Assembly: GCA_003252195.1 (NCBI GenBank)
Contig: QKFK01000090.1
Location: 1-7,489 of the forward strand
DNA: 7,489 nt
Source of the DNA: Rhodospirillales bacterium
Lineage (GTDB): Bacteria; Pseudomonadota; Alphaproteobacteria; QKFK01; SZUA-500
Reading direction: 5' to 3'
Part shown: positions 1-5,504 of the stretch, in pieces
Layout of the letters: every line of letters begins with the position of its first letter
Numbering within the stretch: the stretch's first letter is position 1
Position numbers and translations under genes: made by a program
Notes under the pieces: model-generated
Told to the model about the DNA's origin: nothing
Database searches by the model: none
What the model saw: the letters and a program-made list of their open reading frames with translations, nothing else

Positions 1-2
1 AC

Positions 3-1178
3 GCATTGCTTGGCAAAAAATGCTTGGCTCTACGTATTGCATCAACTATGGCTCGTGATGAGGGATGGCTTGCAGAGCATATGCTTATTGTGGGTATTGA
101 AAGCCCAGAAGGTGAAAAAACATATGTGGCAGCAGCGTTCCCATCTGCTTGTGGTAAAACAAACCTTGCGATGCTTGTGCCACCTGAGGGCTTTGACGGC
201 TGGAAAGTTTGGACAGTTGGTGATGATATTGCATGGATTAAACCAGATAAAAATGGTGTGCTTCACGCAATTAACCCAGAAGCAGGCTTCTTTGGTGTTG
301 CCCCTGGTACTTCTATGAAGTCAAACCCAAATGCGATGCTTTCTATGACTAAAAACTCAATTTTCACTAACGTAGCTAAAACAGACGATGGTGACGTATG
401 GTGGGAAGAAATGAGCGATGAAAAACCTGCTCACCTTATCGATTGGAAGGGAAGGGATTGGACACCTGCATCAACAGAACCATCTTCTCACCCTAACTCA
501 CGTTTTACAGCTCCTGTAAAACAATGTCCAACAGTTGACCCAGAGTGGGAGAACCCAAATGGTGTGCCAATTAGTGCTTTCATCTTTGGTGGTAGAATGA
601 GTAAAAATATGCATCTTGTTTGCCAATCATATTCATGGGAGCATGGTGTGTATATTGCTGCTACAATGGGCTCAGAAAAAACCGCCGCAGCTGAAGGGCA
701 AGCCGCAATGAGAAGAGACCCAATGGCAATGTTGCCATTCTGTGGCTATAACATGGGTGATTACTTTATGCATTGGCTTGAGATGGGTAAAAAGATTAAA
801 AACCCACCAAAAATCTTCCAAGTAAACTGGTTTAGAAAAGATGAAAATGGTAAGTTTATGTGGCCAGGATACGGCGAAAATATGCGTGCCTTAAAATGGA
901 TTTTAGACTGTGTTAAAGGCAAAGCTAAGGGTAAAGAATCTCCACTTGGTATTGTGCCAACATATGATGAAATCGTATGGGAAGGTTTGGAATATCCAAA
1001 AGATAAATTTGCAAAATTGATGGAGATTTCAAAATCAGAAACCTTAAAACAAGTTGATGAGCAAGAAGCTCACTTAAAGCAATTTAAGGATATTAATAAG
1101 CTCCCTAAAGCACTTGATGAAGAAAGAGAAAAGCTAAAAGAGAGAGTGTCTAAGATATCAGAAACTTGGACAGTTTAG
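3..1178 (+). CDS. pckG: Phosphoenolpyruvate carboxykinase (GTP), 5'-truncated by window edge
   Basis: Converts oxaloacetate and GTP to phosphoenolpyruvate, GDP and CO2 in the cytosol, linking the TCA cycle to gluconeogenesis. The frame is open from the window's first full codon (GCA at 3-5), so the TTG at 6 is internal. Counting from the active-site cysteine, roughly 235 N-terminal residues of a ~610-residue enzyme are missing. Visible family motifs in order: the P-loop PSACGKTN (141-164) with the GTP-class reactive cysteine and catalytic Lys-Thr; VGDDIAW with the metal-binding aspartates; HPNSRF with the substrate-binding Asn and Arg; FGGR; SEKTAAAE; and PKIFQVNWFRKD. ATP-type PckA lacks the PSACGKTN form. 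One deviation: the usual GRRP reads GRMS, though the first arginine is kept. The gene is less AT-rich than its neighbours and uses AAC/TTC/CCA often, as expected for high expression. It stops with TAG directly before a large palindrome. Confidence 0.96.
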   Translation, partial: ALLGKKCLALRIASTMARDEGWLAEHMLIVGIESPEGEKTYVAAAFPSACGKTNLAMLVPPEGFDGWKVWTVGDDIAWIKPDKNGVLHAINPEAGFFGVAPGTSMKSNPNAMLSMTKNSIFTNVAKTDDGDVWWEEMSDEKPAHLIDWKGRDWTPASTEPSSHPNSRFTAPVKQCPTVDPEWENPNGVPISAFIFGGRMSKNMHLVCQSYSWEHGVYIAATMGSEKTAAAEGQAAMRRDPMAMLPFCGYNMGDYFMHWLEMGKKIKNPPKIFQVNWFRKDENGKFMWPGYGENMRALKWILDCVKGKAKGKESPLGIVPTYDEIVWEGLEYPKDKFAKLMEISKSETLKQVDEQEAHLKQFKDINKLPKALDEEREKLKERVSKISETWTV

Positions 1179-1180
1179 TA

Positions 1181-1302
1181 TAAATCTCGTTGAGCGGTTT
1201 ATTGCTTCGTTGTTAGAGCGTTTTTCTGCATGTCATTTACATTTGTAAACTCATTTGAAAAACTCTCTAACGCCTAGCACTAATCAGGCTCACCGAAATT
1301 TA
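1181..1302. repeat. ~122-bp palindromic (hairpin) element behind pckG
   Basis: The stretch folds on itself almost end to end. The outer arms TAAATCTCGTTGAGC (1181-1195) and GCTCACCGAAATTTA (1288-1302) are complementary at 13 of 15 positions. The inner arms GTTAGAGCGTTTTTC (1212-1226) and GAAAAACTCTCTAAC (1257-1271) match at 14 of 15 in exactly the same register. The 16-base segments between them pair partly (TGCT 1203-1206 with AGCA 1276-1279, TTA with TAA). The tip closes with TTTACA (1236-1241) against TGTAAA (1244-1249). It begins two bases after the pckG stop. No run of T follows, so it is not a standard intrinsic terminator. TA dinucleotides at both ends would fit a MITE left by an IS630/mariner-type element, or a palindromic element like those of Rickettsia; as RNA it could protect the pckG 3' end. 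The palindrome is seen; its origin is inferred. Confidence 0.75.
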
Positions 1303-1372
1303 CAGGTGTTTAATTGTTTTTTCTATCATGTAGGTCATCTGCACTCAATTCAAAAACAATTATAATTCCTGT
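1302..1372. repeat. Second inverted repeat abutting the palindrome
   Basis: TAATTGTTTTT (1311-1321) is perfectly complementary to AAAAACAATTA (1352-1362), with a 30-base loop. Outside it, ACAGG (1302-1306) pairs with CCTGT (1368-1372). It shares its first base with the larger palindrome. It could be part of the same insertion or a weak A/T-rich termination structure for pckG; the sequence does not decide. Confidence 0.5.
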
Positions 1373-1410
1373 TACTAATCTAACTATTCCCATTTAATTA
1401 TCGTGTATGT

Positions 1411-1441
1411 TTGACAGCTAGATAATTAGATTTTATATAAT
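1411..1441 (+). promoter_or_regulatory. Sigma70-type promoter for the HD-yqaA unit
   Basis: A perfect -35 TTGACA (1411-1416) is followed by TATATA (1434-1439) at 17 bases or TATAAT (1436-1441) at 19 bases. Transcription would begin near 1446-1448, giving a leader of about 55 bases before the ATG at 1502. It is the best promoter match in the window and is overlapped at its 3' end by a dyad. Confidence 0.7.
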
Positions 1442-1480
1442 AGTGGCAAGGTGTTAGTTATATGGCATCTTGCCACTATT
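1439..1480. promoter_or_regulatory. 12-bp perfect dyad over the promoter start region (operator or leader hairpin)
   Basis: AATAGTGGCAAG (1439-1450) is the exact complement of CTTGCCACTATT (1469-1480). Half-site centres are 30 bp apart, about three helical turns, which suits a repressor operator. The left arm lies on the -10 and start site, so a transcript from that promoter would not carry the whole left arm; this favours a DNA-level role. For a longer transcript the stem can extend by about five more pairs including G-U wobbles (1451-1455 with 1464-1468), ending 5 bases before the ribosome binding site. Confidence 0.6.
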
Positions 1481-1485
1481 CGTAT

Positions 1486-1492
1486 AAGGAAG
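1486..1492 (+). promoter_or_regulatory. Ribosome binding site AAGGAAG fixing the start at 1502
   Basis: AAGGAAG lies 9 bases before ATG 1502. An in-frame GTG at 1451 falls inside the dyad loop and has no such site, so 1502 is preferred. Confidence 0.75.
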
Positions 1493-1501
1493 ATATGTAT
1501 T

Positions 1502-2185
1502 ATGAATAACGATGTTGTAAAAGACACAATAGATTTTGTTGCTTCGGTTCACATGAATGATAATTCTGGTCATGATTTTGATCATGTTATGAGGGTGTAT
1601 GGTAATGCGTGTGAGCTGTTAAAAAATTGCAAAGATGCAGATAACTTTGTGGTTGAAATGAGTGCATTGTTGCACGATGTGGACGATAGAAAAATAAACC
1701 CACAAGGTGGTATGGTAGAAAAATATATAGAAAGGGCAAATCTGTCTGAAAAAGATAGTATCAATATTATGAATGTTATTAATTCTATTAGCTTTAGCAA
1801 AAGTGGTTCAAAGCCAGAGTTTGATACAATAGAGCAGAAAATAGTTTCTGACGCAGACAAGCTAGATGCCATTGGTGCGATAGGTGCGATTAGGACAATC
1901 GCTTATGGTCTGGCGAGTGGTCGAGAATTATTTAATAAAGAAATATTCCCAGATGAGAATTTAACTAAAGAAGAATATAAAAACCCAAATAGAAAAACCA
2001 ATAATACAATTAATCATTTTTTTGATAAACTATTGAAACTTAAAGGTGCTATGCAAACAGAAGCGGGAAGGCAAGAAGCACAAAAAAGACATGATTTTAT
2101 GGTGTGTTTTTTACGTCAGTTTTTTGCAGAACAACAATTGAGTGATTGGCTTGAATATTTAGATAAATATGAAAATAGAAAATAA
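1502..2185 (+). CDS. HD-domain phosphohydrolase, YpgQ/YedJ family
   Basis: A 227-residue cytosolic metal-dependent hydrolase. The HD signature is complete: GHDFDH (His24 to His28), LLHDVDD (His58-Asp59) and SDADKLDAIGAIGAIRT (Asp117/Asp119), followed by the family's TINHFFDKLLKLK segment and a C-terminal HDFM...FLRQFFAE helix. This motif order and length match the YpgQ/YedJ branch of HD proteins; Bacillus YpgQ is known as a Mn-dependent pyrophosphohydrolase acting on (d)NTPs. A similar nucleotide-cleaning role is an inference; other phosphate esters remain possible. It has its own near-consensus promoter and dyad, and is followed after 6 bases by a membrane-protein gene, so the two are probably co-transcribed. 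The start is set by AAGGAAG at 1486. Confidence 0.88.
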   Translation: MNNDVVKDTIDFVASVHMNDNSGHDFDHVMRVYGNACELLKNCKDADNFVVEMSALLHDVDDRKINPQGGMVEKYIERANLSEKDSINIMNVINSISFSKSGSKPEFDTIEQKIVSDADKLDAIGAIGAIRTIAYGLASGRELFNKEIFPDENLTKEEYKNPNRKTNNTINHFFDKLLKLKGAMQTEAGRQEAQKRHDFMVCFLRQFFAEQQLSDWLEYLDKYENRK

Positions 2186-2191
2186 GCTTAT

Positions 2192-2617
2192 ATGGATAAT
2201 ATATTAGAGTTAGTAGTCTTATTCCTATCTTCATTTATAGCAGCAACAGTTTTTCCTGCACAGTCTGAGCTTGTGTTGTTGTCCCTAAATGTAGCAGGTG
2301 AACATAGTAAGTTTTTATTGCTAACAGTGGCAACAATAGGAAATGTTTTGGGCTCTTTGGTAAACTGGTTTTTGGGCTATTATCTGATTAAGTTTAAAGA
2401 TAAAAAATGGTTTCCTGTAAAAGAAGATAAAATAGATAAATATTCAAAATATTACCAAAAATGGGGAGTTGTTTCGTTGTTGCTGGCTTGGATGCCAATA
2501 ATTGGAGACCCTTTAACCGTGATTGCGGGAATTTTTAGAACCAATATTTGGTTGTTTTTAATATTGGTTACAATTGGTAAAATGAGCAGGTATGCAATTA
2601 TAATTATGCTATATTAA
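2192..2617 (+). CDS. yqaA: YqaA-type inner-membrane protein (DedA/VTT superfamily)
   Basis: A 141-residue, full-length small membrane protein. Hydrophobic segments lie near residues 4-20, 41-66, 92-113 and 119-140, with a lysine-rich loop at 67-90. Family hallmarks are PAQSE near 22-26, GNVLGSLVNWFLG (50-62), WMPIIGDPLTVIAG (100-113) and GKMSRY (129-134). DedA-superfamily proteins act in membrane homeostasis, and several are proposed lipid scramblases or transporters; the role of YqaA itself is not settled. The ATG sits 6 bases after the stop of the HD gene and has no clear Shine-Dalgarno of its own, suggesting translational coupling. No intrinsic terminator is seen behind it. Confidence 0.88.
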   Translation: MDNILELVVLFLSSFIAATVFPAQSELVLLSLNVAGEHSKFLLLTVATIGNVLGSLVNWFLGYYLIKFKDKKWFPVKEDKIDKYSKYYQKWGVVSLLLAWMPIIGDPLTVIAGIFRTNIWLFLILVTIGKMSRYAIIIMLY

Positions 2618-2734
2618 TTATTACCTATTGCTTGATTTATATAGTTCTTTCCATAAATGTGGCAAATTCTAAGTACTTGTGGTACTGTCTGGCTGTGTTT
2701 TATAAACATGGGCTGGGTCAGTGCCTTGTTATGT

Positions 2735-2740
2735 GAGGGG
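2735..2740 (+). promoter_or_regulatory. Ribosome binding site GAGGGG fixing the start at 2747
   Basis: GAGGGG stands 6 bases before ATG 2747. The frame is open back to ATG 2657, but that start has no binding site and would add 30 residues before the conserved fold. Confidence 0.7.
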
Positions 2741-2746
2741 ATTGTA

Positions 2747-3706
2747 ATGCAAAATCGCAAGCAAGAATTAATCAATGCAATGTTGCATGATAAGTGTAGG
2801 CTTACCATTTTATCTGATTTAGATTTTACTTTATGCGATATGTATAGCAAATATTATCCGTTGCTAAATTCTGATGGTGCTTTTATCTCCCCCGTAGCTC
2901 GTAAATCCTTGGTGCGGTTAAATGAGAACGGTGCAAATATATGCTTTGTCACAGGGCGTAATTGGTCAAACACTCGCTTTGATGATGTTAAAGGTGAATA
3001 TGTTCCAGATGGTGCGTTGCATGATTTATTAGGCGGGGAAAACTCTGAATTTGCAGATTGCAAAGCTATTTGCGGGCATGGCATGTTTTATATCCATGAT
3101 GGGCAAAAAGAACTAACCGTAAAAATGAACGATGAAGAGCAAGCTTTTGCTAAATATGCTGGCGAGAATGTTGAGGGGATTATAAGAGAGCTTTATGCAA
3201 AATTCCCTGACATTAAAGGCAATATGGAAGCTGGCTATAAAGAACATTTGAGCTTTATAAATATCCACCGATATAAGTCTAACCCCAATTATGATAATGC
3301 GTATGAGCTGGTCTCTAACCGCATGAATGAGATTATGGCAAAATCATCTGGCGGATTTAAATATATTGAAGAAGTTGGTGGCTCTATGGAAATCCGCTTT
3401 GCGGGTTTTAATAAAGGTAGGGGGATTGAATATTCTAAAATATTAGATGAAGCCCTAAAGAATAATCACATCGTTCTTGTAATGGGCGATAGCTTGGGTG
3501 AAGGAGGAACCGATGTTGATATGTTCAAATATGCTTATGAATATTTTAGCTCTAACAATGCTAGGGAAAGATTGTTTTTAATCCAAGTGCTAAATGACAA
3601 AAATGCTGTGGCAGATAAATCAAGCCCTTGCTACCCAGACATCACAGTAGCAAATCCAGATGATTTAGGTGTGCTGTTAATGTGTCTTGCAGAGCTTGAA
3701 AGTTAG
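2747..3706 (+). CDS. HAD-superfamily hydrolase (probable phosphatase, substrate unknown)
   Basis: A 319-residue cytosolic protein with all four HAD motifs: motif I SDLDFTL (nucleophile Asp24, acid/base Asp26), motif II CFVTGR (Thr69), motif III lysine in FNKGRG (Lys223), and motif IV MGDSLGEGGTDVDMF (Asp248, Asp256, Asp258). The long stretch between motifs II and III (about residues 72-220) would be a C2-type cap. The GGTDVDMF ending resembles trehalose-6-phosphate and sucrose-phosphate phosphatases, so a sugar-phosphate substrate is possible, but nothing around it supports a sugar pathway. It stands 129 bases behind yqaA and 44 before the nitroreductase gene. A weak promoter could be TTGTGG (2677) with TATAAA (2701), next to a small dyad AGTAC/GTACT (2672-2686). 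The start was chosen from the GAGGGG site. Confidence 0.82.
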   Translation: MQNRKQELINAMLHDKCRLTILSDLDFTLCDMYSKYYPLLNSDGAFISPVARKSLVRLNENGANICFVTGRNWSNTRFDDVKGEYVPDGALHDLLGGENSEFADCKAICGHGMFYIHDGQKELTVKMNDEEQAFAKYAGENVEGIIRELYAKFPDIKGNMEAGYKEHLSFINIHRYKSNPNYDNAYELVSNRMNEIMAKSSGGFKYIEEVGGSMEIRFAGFNKGRGIEYSKILDEALKNNHIVLVMGDSLGEGGTDVDMFKYAYEYFSSNNARERLFLIQVLNDKNAVADKSSPCYPDITVANPDDLGVLLMCLAELES

Positions 3707-3723
3707 ATGAAATAGCTTATAAT
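3696..3723 (+). promoter_or_regulatory. Sigma70-type promoter for the nitroreductase gene
   Basis: TTGAAA (3696-3701) and a perfect TATAAT (3718-3723) are 16 bases apart. The -35 lies in the last codons of the HAD gene. The predicted start near 3730 gives a leader of about 20 bases. AATTACAA occurs twice, 12 bases apart (3721-3728, 3733-3740), between the -10 and the binding site. Confidence 0.6.
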
Positions 3724-3750
3724 TACAATAACAATTACAAGGAGATTATT

Positions 3751-4365
3751 ATGCTAAAAATTAAAGGTTTGTTGCTTGCTTTTATACTAGTTGTATCTGC
3801 ATCTAATGTTAGAGCTGGAGATGTGGTTACAAAAAAGCTACCTGTTCCAGAGTTTAAGACAAATCAAGAATTATATAAGCTGTTTAAGGAAAGAAAATCA
3901 GTTAAAGAATTCTCAGATAAAGCAATTGATGATGTTACTTTGAGTGAAATTTTATGGTCAGCTTGGGGTTTTTCTCATGATGATAAAAGAACTGTTCCAA
4001 CCGCAAAGAATACTCAGAATATGAGTCTGTATGTTGTGAAAGCTGATGGCACATGGCTGTATGATGCTAAAGCGTCTGAGCTAAAACAAGTTGTTAAAGA
4101 TGATTTGCGTTCATTTTTCACTTTGCAAGGCTATGTTAAAGATGCTCCTGTGATTTTGGTATATGTTGGAGATAGAGCAAAATATGATCATCATTATTCT
4201 GAAATGCACGCGGGTTCTATGTATCAAAATGTAGCTTTATATTGTGTATCAAAAGGTTTGAATAATGTTGTTAGAGGTTATTTTGATGTGGACGCTTTTG
4301 CTGGCAAAATAGGCATTTCAAAAGATGCTGTTATTATAAGTCAGGCAATCGGCTGGGCTAAATAA
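3751..4365 (+). CDS. Exported nitroreductase-family (SagB/ThcOx-type) flavoprotein
   Basis: A 204-residue protein with a clear Sec signal peptide: lysines at 3 and 5, a hydrophobic core at 7-17, and a likely cut after VRA (residue 22). The rest is one nitroreductase domain: RKSVKEFSD (48-56; the arginine is the expected FMN-phosphate contact), LSEILWSAWGF, a RTVPTAKNTQ segment, WLYDA, KDAPVILVYV, and the C-terminal half HAGSMYQNVALYC...VVRGYFD with ISQAIGWAK at the end. This order is typical of SagB/ThcOx-like oxidoreductases, which use FMN to oxidise or reduce small substrates; the substrate here is unknown. No twin arginine is seen, so the flavin would have to bind after export. It has its own promoter, an AAGGAG site (3739-3744) 6 bases before the ATG, and a terminator, so it is monocistronic. 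Confidence 0.9.
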   Translation: MLKIKGLLLAFILVVSASNVRAGDVVTKKLPVPEFKTNQELYKLFKERKSVKEFSDKAIDDVTLSEILWSAWGFSHDDKRTVPTAKNTQNMSLYVVKADGTWLYDAKASELKQVVKDDLRSFFTLQGYVKDAPVILVYVGDRAKYDHHYSEMHAGSMYQNVALYCVSKGLNNVVRGYFDVDAFAGKIGISKDAVIISQAIGWAK

Positions 4366-4386
4366 TATTAACACAAATATGAATAT

Positions 4387-4413
4387 AAAAGAGGGGCTTT
4401 GCTCCTCTTTTTT
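4387..4413 (+). terminator. Intrinsic terminator of the nitroreductase gene
   Basis: AAAAGAGGGGC (4387-4397), loop TTT, and GCTCCTCTTTT (4401-4411) form an 11-bp stem with one G-U pair, ending in six T. It starts 21 bases after the stop codon. Confidence 0.92.
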
Positions 4414-4435
4414 GTTGATGGTTTGATTGATGTTG

Positions 4436-4529
4436 TGTGTAAGAGGTTTTGTGCTTTTTGTGTAAAAAAATATAGTTTTATAATTATTGTGTAATTTCAT
4501 GCAATCTTTAGACAAAAATAGTTGTGTAA
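4436..4529 (+). repeat. Four direct TGTGTAA repeats upstream of the 4551 gene
   Basis: TGTGTAA occurs at 4436, 4459, 4488 and 4523; the last three read TTGTGTAA. Spacings are 23, 29 and 35 bases. All have the same orientation and stand between the terminator and the promoter of the next gene, the last copy overlapping a candidate -35. They could be binding sites of one regulator; an AT-rich chance cluster cannot be excluded. Confidence 0.4.
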
Positions 4530-4549
4530 AATATCATTTTTGTTATAAT
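4509..4549 (+). promoter_or_regulatory. Overlapping candidate promoters of the 4551 gene
   Basis: Two options overlap. TAGACA (4509-4514) with TATCAT (4532-4537) at 17 bases would start near 4544 and leave a leader of about 7 bases before ATG 4551. TTGTGT (4522-4527) with a perfect TATAAT (4544-4549) at 16 bases would start near 4556, inside the predicted coding region, and would force a start at ATG 4572 or 4584. Confidence 0.45.
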
Positions 4550-4550
4550 C

Positions 4551-5324
4551 ATGGTAATTATTGCAATTTTAATGGTGGTTCAGATGTTGTACGCAGATAT
4601 TGATGGTGATTATTTAGTTTCTTGTGATGAAAAAGATGTTGGTGTTATGGCTTCTATTATGGGGAAGAAAAACACAGTTCGCAAACTAAAGAAAGTGGAA
4701 GCTGTGGAGCCTAGTCTTTTAAAATACGAGAACAAAGCATTTCTTGCAAAAGATGTTTTGGCTGCAGTAAACAACAATCCAGATGCCAAAAAATTAATGG
4801 TTGAGACAGCATCTAAAATAATGCAGTCCTGCTCTGGTGGTAAAAAATTAGCTGCTATGAAAGAAGTTGTCAAAGGTGAGAATGTGCCAAAAGATGACGC
4901 TGTCCTTCTTTTGGAGGCTATTATGGATGTTAAATCCGATCAAGCTAAGTATGATGCTTTGTCTAAAAAAACAGCTGAGCAATCTGCTAATTCAGGACTT
5001 CTGATAGAGTTTGTTTTCTCAGCTGATTATGGTTGCAAGAGCATAGATCAAGTTTCTCCTTCTGTGTTGGCAAACTTTTGTGAGGCGGTGGCTCCAATCT
5101 GTGGTAAGAATGATTATTTGCAGAATAATAAAATGCAAGCAGTGATAAAAGCAGAGAAAGAACTAGGGCTTAATGTAGATGGTTATGAGTTAGATGGAAA
5201 AAAATACGCCAAATATTCATGGGTAGAAAAAAATGGTTCAGCTGTTGAATATGAAGAAGTAGGGCTTAAAAAACCAGTGATAAATAGGCTTTTATCAAAA
5301 CTCGGCGGTAGAGGCGGAAAGTAA
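4551..5324 (+). CDS. Unrecognised, probably exported protein
   Basis: I do not recognise this 257-residue protein. From ATG 4551 the first 15 residues are almost wholly hydrophobic and end in LYA before an acidic stretch (DIDGD), which looks like the core and cleavage site of a signal peptide, but without the usual basic residues at the N-terminus. The rest is soluble, rich in Lys, Ala, Val and Asp, with five cysteines (25, 94, 162, 177, 184), mostly helical-looking segments, and a basic end (LSKLGGRGGK). The start is uncertain: no Shine-Dalgarno precedes 4551, 4572 or 4584, a TATAAT ends one base before ATG 4551, and the in-frame hydrophobic stretch continues upstream to a stop at 4527. The gene is monocistronic, between two terminators. 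That it is coding is supported by its length and its own stop just before a terminator; its function is open. Confidence 0.72.
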   Translation: MVIIAILMVVQMLYADIDGDYLVSCDEKDVGVMASIMGKKNTVRKLKKVEAVEPSLLKYENKAFLAKDVLAAVNNNPDAKKLMVETASKIMQSCSGGKKLAAMKEVVKGENVPKDDAVLLLEAIMDVKSDQAKYDALSKKTAEQSANSGLLIEFVFSADYGCKSIDQVSPSVLANFCEAVAPICGKNDYLQNNKMQAVIKAEKELGLNVDGYELDGKKYAKYSWVEKNGSAVEYEEVGLKKPVINRLLSKLGGRGGK

Positions 5325-5347
5325 TAATCTGCTATCTGATTTTTATC

Positions 5348-5379
5348 AAAAGCCCCTTAAGTAAGGGGCTTTTATTTTT
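5348..5379 (+). terminator. Intrinsic terminator behind the 4551 gene
   Basis: AAAAGCCCCTTA (5348-5359), a 2-base apex, and TAAGGGGCTTTT (5362-5373) form a perfect stem followed by ATTTTT. It starts 23 bases after the stop. The symmetrical A/T flanks would let it work on both strands, though no - strand gene faces it. Confidence 0.93.
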
Positions 5380-5418
5380 ATTGTTATGGTTAATGCTATT
5401 TGTAATGTTTTGTGTTTA

Positions 5419-5441
5419 GACAAAACTTGACGAAGTTTGTC
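5419..5441. promoter_or_regulatory. Dyad over the -35 box of the first deaminase gene
   Basis: GACAAAACTT (5419-5428) and AAGTTTGTC (5433-5441) are complementary apart from one extra A, around a 4-base centre GACG. It covers the whole -35 hexamer, a common place for a repressor operator. No regulator family is recognised. Confidence 0.4.
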
Positions 5442-5455
5442 GCCGATGGTACAAT
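5427..5455 (+). promoter_or_regulatory. Sigma70-type promoter of the first deaminase gene
   Basis: TTGACG (5427-5432) and TACAAT (5450-5455) are exactly 17 bases apart. The expected start is near 5462, giving a leader of about 43 bases. A further TATAAT at 5471 has no matching -35. Confidence 0.65.
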
Positions 5456-5490
5456 CATTCAAATTTGTTTTATAATAAAGGTTTGCCGAT

Positions 5491-5498
5491 AGAGGTGA
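5491..5498 (+). promoter_or_regulatory. Ribosome binding site AGAGGTGA deciding start 5505
   Basis: The site touches the ATG at 5499 directly but stands 6 bases before the in-frame ATG at 5505, so 5505 is the likely start; the upstream ATG would add only Met-Ile. Confidence 0.7.
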
Positions 5499-5504
5499 AT
5501 GATA

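Noticed and set aside
10..318. 102-codon ORF in another + frame
   Set aside because: Lies over the carboxykinase P-loop region; the carboxykinase frame is unmistakable.
1191..1292. tRNA or riboswitch reading of the long palindrome
   Set aside because: It is one long hairpin without cloverleaf arms, anticodon loop or any riboswitch core I recognise, and it follows a gene rather than leading one.
1451..1501. GTG start at 1451 for the HD gene, adding 17 residues
   Set aside because: It lies inside the dyad loop at the predicted transcription start and has no ribosome binding site; ATG 1502 has AAGGAAG.
1582..1872. 96-codon ORF on the - strand
   Set aside because: Lies wholly inside the HD gene, which carries complete catalytic motifs.
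2672..2686. AGTAC/GTACT dyad as an operator
   Set aside because: Only 5 bp per arm in AT-rich DNA; too short to claim, mentioned only as context.
2657..2746. Upstream ATG 2657 for the HAD gene, adding a hydrophobic 30-residue leader
   Set aside because: No ribosome binding site, while GAGGGG precedes ATG 2747; HAD motif I comes soon after 2747, as usual for the family.
4499..4603. 34-codon ORF upstream of and overlapping the unknown gene
   Set aside because: No binding site, composition like translated noncoding DNA, and it runs through the promoter hexamers.
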